Notes under the pieces: model-generated
What the model saw: the letters and a program-made list of their open reading frames with translations, nothing else
Databases searched by the model: none
Told to the model about the DNA's origin: nothing
Shown here: positions 61,168 to 64,000 of the stretch, in pieces
Position numbering within the stretch: the stretch's first letter is position 1
Layout of the letters: each line of letters begins with the position of its first letter
Made by a program: the position numbers and the translations under genes
Origin: Mesorhizobium australicum
GTDB lineage: Bacteria > Pseudomonadota > Alphaproteobacteria > Rhizobiales > Rhizobiaceae
Length of the DNA stretch: 64,000 nucleotides
Direction of reading: 5' to 3'
Assembly: GCF_900177325.1 (NCBI RefSeq)
Contig: NZ_FXBL01000004.1
Span: forward strand, 4,278,001-4,342,000

Positions 61168-62376
61168 TCACACCCTCTCGATCGCAATCGCGATGCCCTG
61201 GCCGACGCCGATGCACATCGTCGCCAGCGCGAGCTTGCCGCCGCGTTCGCGCAACTCGAGCGCCGCCGTGCCGGCGATGCGCGCACCCGACATGCCGAGC
61301 GGATGGCCCAGCGCGATCGCGCCGCCGTTCGGGTTGACGTGCTGCGCGTCCTCGGCGATGCCGAGTTCGCGCAGCACGGCGATGCCTTGGGAGGCAAAGG
61401 CTTCGTTCAGTTCGATCACGTCGAAGTCGGTGGGCTTCAGGCCAAGCCGGGCGCAGAGCTTCTGCGTCGCCGGTGCGGGACCGATGCCCATGATGCGCGG
61501 CGCAACACCCGCCGTCGCCACGCCCAGAACGCGCGCGATCGGGGTGAGGCCGTATTTCCTCGCCGCCTCCGCCGAGGCGATGATCAGCGCCGCCGCGCCA
61601 TCGTTGACGCCGGACGCATTGCCCGCCGTCACCGTGCCGCCCTCCTTCTTGAACGGCGTGCCGAGCTTGGCCAGCGCCTCGATCGTCGTGCCCGCGCGCG
61701 GATGCTCGTCCTTCGACACGATCACCGGGTCGCCCTTGCGCTGCGGGATCGTGACGGACACGATCTCCTTGCCGAGTCGGCCCGAGTTCTGCGCCGCCAC
61801 CGCCTTGTCCTGGCTGCGCACCGCGAACGCGTCCTGCGCCTGCCGCGTCACGCCGAACTCCTCGGCGACGTTCTCGCCGGTCTCCGGCATCGAATCGACC
61901 CCGTACTGCTTCTTCATCAAGGGGTTGACGAAGCGCCAGCCGATGGTGGTGTCGTAGATCTCGGCATTGCGCGAGAAGGCTTCCGTCGCTTTCGGCATGA
62001 CGAAGGGCGCGCGCGACATGCTCTCGACGCCGCCCGCGATCATCAGCTCCGCCTCGCCGGCCTTGATCGCACGCGCGGCGATGCCGACCGCGTCCATGCC
62101 CGAGCCGCAGAGGCGGTTGACCGTCGAGCCGGGGATCTCCTTCGGCAGGCCGGCGAGCAGCACCGCCATGCGCGCGACGTTGCGGTTGTCCTCGCCCGCC
62201 TGGTTGGCGCAGCCGTAGATCGCATCGTCCACCGCGCCCCAGTCCATGCCCGGATTGCGCTCCACCAGCGCCTTCAGCGGCACCGCCGCCAGATCGTCCG
62301 CGCGCACCGACGACAGCGACCCGCCAAAGCGGCCGATCGGCGTGCGGATGTAGTCGCAGATATAGGCTTCGGTCAT
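61168..62376 (-). CDS. pcaF: 3-oxoadipyl-CoA thiolase (PcaF-like acetyl-CoA acyltransferase)
   Basis: 402-residue thiolase. 'MTEAYICDYIRTPIGRFGGS' and 'YGCANQAGEDNRNVARM' are typical of PcaF/PaaJ. Catalytic Cys in 'TVNRLCGSGMDAVG', His in 'NPNGGAIALGHPLGMSG' and Cys in 'ATMCIGVGQGIA'. It would cleave 3-oxoadipyl-CoA to acetyl-CoA and succinyl-CoA, the last step of the beta-ketoadipate pathway. Last of pcaI-pcaJ-pcaF on this strand, 4 bases after pcaJ. Confidence 0.92.
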   Translation of the reverse strand: MTEAYICDYIRTPIGRFGGSLSSVRADDLAAVPLKALVERNPGMDWGAVDDAIYGCANQAGEDNRNVARMAVLLAGLPKEIPGSTVNRLCGSGMDAVGIAARAIKAGEAELMIAGGVESMSRAPFVMPKATEAFSRNAEIYDTTIGWRFVNPLMKKQYGVDSMPETGENVAEEFGVTRQAQDAFAVRSQDKAVAAQNSGRLGKEIVSVTIPQRKGDPVIVSKDEHPRAGTTIEALAKLGTPFKKEGGTVTAGNASGVNDGAAALIIASAEAARKYGLTPIARVLGVATAGVAPRIMGIGPAPATQKLCARLGLKPTDFDVIELNEAFASQGIAVLRELGIAEDAQHVNPNGGAIALGHPLGMSGARIAGTAALELRERGGKLALATMCIGVGQGIAIAIERV

Positions 62377-62380
62377 GGTC

Positions 62381-63049
62381 TCACAGCTCCGGAACGTTCA
62401 GGTCTTTAACAGTGCCATCGGCCACCAGCGTCGCCCCGGTCAAGGCCTGCAACTCGTCGAGGCTCATGCCGGGCAGCTTTTCACGAAGGTGAAACTGGCC
62501 GCCGACGATGTCGACGACGGCAAGGCTGGTGAAAACGGTCGTCACGCAGCCGACGCCTGTCAGCGGCAGGCGGCACTGCTTGAGCAGCTTCGGCTTGCCG
62601 TCCTTGGTGACATGGTCGGTGACCACCCAGACCTGCTTGGCGCCGTGCACGAGGTCCATCGCGCCGCCGACGGCGGGCACCGAGCCGGGGCCCGTGCTCC
62701 AGTTGGCGAGGTCGCCGTTCTCGGCCACTTCGTAGGCGCCGAGCACGGCCACGTCGAGATGGCCGCCGCGCACCATCGCGAAGGAATCCGCATGGTGAAA
62801 GAAGGATGCGCCCGGATTGAGCGTCACCGCCTTCTTGCCGGCATTGATCAGGTCCCAGTCCTCCTCGCCAACCGGCGGCGCCTCGCCGAAGTCGAGAATG
62901 CCGTTCTCCGTGTGGTAGACCACCTCGCGCCCCGCGGGCTTGAACTTGGCGATCATCTCGGGGAAGCCGATGCCGAGATTGACATAGGCGCCGTCCGGCA
63001 GGTCCTGCGCCGCGCGCCAGGCGATCTGGGCGTTGGAGAGCTTCTTCAT
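62381..63049 (-). CDS. pcaJ: CoA-transferase subunit B (PcaJ-like)
   Basis: 222-residue beta subunit of a 3-oxoacid CoA-transferase. 'YVNLGIGFPEMIA' and 'HTENGILDFGEAP' with the catalytic Glu that forms the CoA thioester (E in 'TENGI'), 'NPGASFFHHADSFAMVRGG' and 'DLANWSTGPGSVPAVGGAMD'. Its ATG overlaps the pcaI stop (ATGA). With PcaI it would transfer CoA from succinyl-CoA to 3-oxoadipate (or acetoacetate). Confidence 0.92.
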   Translation of the reverse strand: MKKLSNAQIAWRAAQDLPDGAYVNLGIGFPEMIAKFKPAGREVVYHTENGILDFGEAPPVGEEDWDLINAGKKAVTLNPGASFFHHADSFAMVRGGHLDVAVLGAYEVAENGDLANWSTGPGSVPAVGGAMDLVHGAKQVWVVTDHVTKDGKPKLLKQCRLPLTGVGCVTTVFTSLAVVDIVGGQFHLREKLPGMSLDELQALTGATLVADGTVKDLNVPEL

Positions 63050-63765
63050 GCCTTCGCTCCCGCGCGCAGCAGTGCCTCTTCCTGGGCGGGGTGAGCCACC
63101 TCGACGATCCTGTTGACGAAGATGCCCGGCGTCACGACATGCTCCGGATCGATGCCGCCTGGCTCGACCACGCGGCTCGCCTGCACGATCGTCGTCTTCG
63201 CCGCCATCGCCATCAGCGGCGAGAAATTGCGCGCCGCCTTGCTGTAGGTAAGGTTGCCCTTGCGGTCCGCCAGCTCGGCCTTGATGATTGCGACATCCGC
63301 CTTCAGCCAGCGCTCCTGCACATACATCCGCCCGTCGAACTCGGCCTGCGGCTTGCCCTCGGCGATCTGCGTGCCGTAGCTCGTCGGCGTGTAGAAAGCC
63401 GGAATGCCCGCGCCGCCGGCGCGGATGCGTTCGGCCAGCGTCCCCTGCGGCACCAGCTCCAGCCCGATCTTGCCGGCGAGATAGGCATCGGTGAACGCCT
63501 TGGGGTCGGACGAGCGCGGGAACGAGCAGACCATCTTCGCGACCATGCCGGCATAGATCATCGCCGCGATGCCGACGGCGCCGTTGCCGGCATTGTTGTT
63601 GATCACCGTCAGGCCGCCGGGGGAACCCGTCCGCCTGTAGCGGTCCACCAGCGCGTGGATCAGCTCGATCGGCGCCCCCGCGCCGCCGAACCCGCCGATC
63701 ATCACCGACATGCCGTCCTGGATGCAGTCGAGCGCATCCTCGATGCTGGAATAGACCCTGCTCAT
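63046..63765 (-). CDS. pcaI: CoA-transferase subunit A (PcaI-like)
   Basis: 239-residue alpha subunit: 'SVMIGGFGGAGAPIELIHAL', 'NNAGNGAVGIAAMI', 'FYTPTSYGTQIAEGKPQAEF' and 'GNLTYSKAARNFSPLMAMAA'. ATG 63765 follows GGAGCGAGG; an ATG 13 codons upstream is less likely. First gene of the operon; a perfect 8+8 inverted repeat lies 41 bases upstream. 3-oxoadipate is the likely substrate because of PcaF; acetoacetate from carnitine cleavage is the alternative. Confidence 0.92.
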   Translation of the reverse strand: MSRVYSSIEDALDCIQDGMSVMIGGFGGAGAPIELIHALVDRYRRTGSPGGLTVINNNAGNGAVGIAAMIYAGMVAKMVCSFPRSSDPKAFTDAYLAGKIGLELVPQGTLAERIRAGGAGIPAFYTPTSYGTQIAEGKPQAEFDGRMYVQERWLKADVAIIKAELADRKGNLTYSKAARNFSPLMAMAAKTTIVQASRVVEPGGIDPEHVVTPGIFVNRIVEVAHPAQEEALLRAGAKA

Positions 63766-63805
63766 CCTCGCTCCAGACTCATTCGTAGTGGACCGATCTT
63801 CCAAG

Positions 63806-63826
63806 AAAGTTCGTATTGCGAACTTT
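63806..63826. promoter_or_regulatory. PcaR/IclR-type operator candidate
   Basis: AAAGTTCG-TATTG-CGAACTTT is a perfect 8+8 inverted repeat 41 bases before the pcaI start, similar to GTTCG...CGNAC boxes of IclR-family regulators such as PcaR. The regulator gene itself is not in the window. Confidence 0.6.
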
Positions 63827-63952
63827 TGTTTGATATGCGATACTTCTTATGACATGATCTTCATTAAGTCAAATCCCGGAAGCACCCGGCGCCTCCTCTC
63901 CCCGTCGCACAGGCCGAGAGGCGTTTGCCGACGACCGCTCTCTCCCCTCGCC

Positions 63953-63980
63953 GTCATCCTCGGGCTTGTCCCGAGGATCT
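63953..63980. repeat. Palindromic repeat family B (copy 2, at window end)
   Basis: GTCATCCTCGGGCTTGTCCC... reads like the first unit at 25573-25600 with the hairpin CCTCGGG/CCCGAGG. It may continue past the window edge. Bases 63850-63952 before it show no gene. Confidence 0.85.
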
Positions 63981-64000
63981 GCGATCCTAGGCCAGTCCAT

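Overview
The window is high-GC (roughly two-thirds G+C by eye), densely coded DNA from an alphaproteobacterium. It most resembles a Mesorhizobium-like member of the Phyllobacteriaceae (Hyphomicrobiales/Rhizobiales). The reasons are the membrane-bound cytochrome-c uricase PuuD typical of that order, an allantoinase fused to OHCU decarboxylase, a GTTC-N7-GTTC LexA box, and several copies of the mosaic palindromic repeats ('CCCCCTCTGTCCTGCCGG...') common in rhizobial genomes. I saw no rRNA, tRNA, CRISPR array, insertion sequence or phage gene. The content is chromosomal, mostly catabolic and transport functions. No gap between genes exceeds 300 bases.

Layout. 1-4.3 kb: the 3' part of a TRAP transporter permease facing two tandem TakP-like binding proteins. 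4.5-9 kb: a glutamine amidotransferase (PuuD/gamma-Glu-GABA type), a 2-hydroxyacid dehydrogenase, LacI, EamA and MarR genes. 9.2-12 kb: a CobW metallochaperone, an Imm45-like protein and a WD40 protein, then a small secreted protein. 12.2-12.8 kb: a ParDE module. 12.8-15.8 kb: a class III aminotransferase and a glutamine-synthetase-like ligase. 15.9-18.6 kb: a two-gene radical SAM / DUF4130-UdgX operon directly behind a LexA box. 18.7-36.1 kb: a purine-catabolism block. One operon is puuD-guaD-UPF0303-hyi-glycerate kinase with a divergent LysR gene. A second is uraH-xdhA-xdhB-xdhC. A third is puuE/uraD-ureidoglycine aminohydrolase-allA-deaminase. 36.1-39.5 kb: a PHB-depolymerase-type esterase and a CocE/NonD hydrolase. 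39.6-44.7 kb: a dipeptide/oligopeptide ABC transporter with fused ATPases. 44.8-49.7 kb: ParDE, phosphodiesterases, a cupin, an ArsR/old-yellow-enzyme pair and VapBC. 49.8-59.7 kb: a carnitine / gamma-butyrobetaine block (GlxA-type regulator, BKACE, carnitine dehydrogenase, acyl-CoA dehydrogenase, CoA ligase, CaiD-like hydratase, alpha/beta hydrolase). 59.7-61.1 kb: a CDF metal exporter and an acetyltransferase. 61.2-63.8 kb: pcaF-pcaJ-pcaI-like genes behind a perfect 8+8 inverted repeat.

How the genes work together. The purine genes cover guanine or xanthine to urate, 5-hydroxyisourate, OHCU, allantoin, allantoate, and then ureidoglycine, ureidoglycolate and glyoxylate. Only allantoate amidohydrolase is not seen here. 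Hydroxypyruvate isomerase and glycerate kinase in the same operon as the uricase would carry the glyoxylate carbon towards 2-phosphoglycerate. The carnitine block can be read as gamma-butyrobetaine to L-carnitine to betainyl-CoA plus acetoacetate.

Most notable observations. (1) An SOS-type operator sits on the start of the radical SAM/UdgX operon. (2) Palindromic intergenic repeats lie between genes of several operons, and in two places lie in frame inside a gene (the CoA ligase and xdhC). (3) A 24-residue membrane peptide gene is present. (4) Candidate operators were found for LacI, LysR, ArsR, PhaR and PcaR-type regulators.
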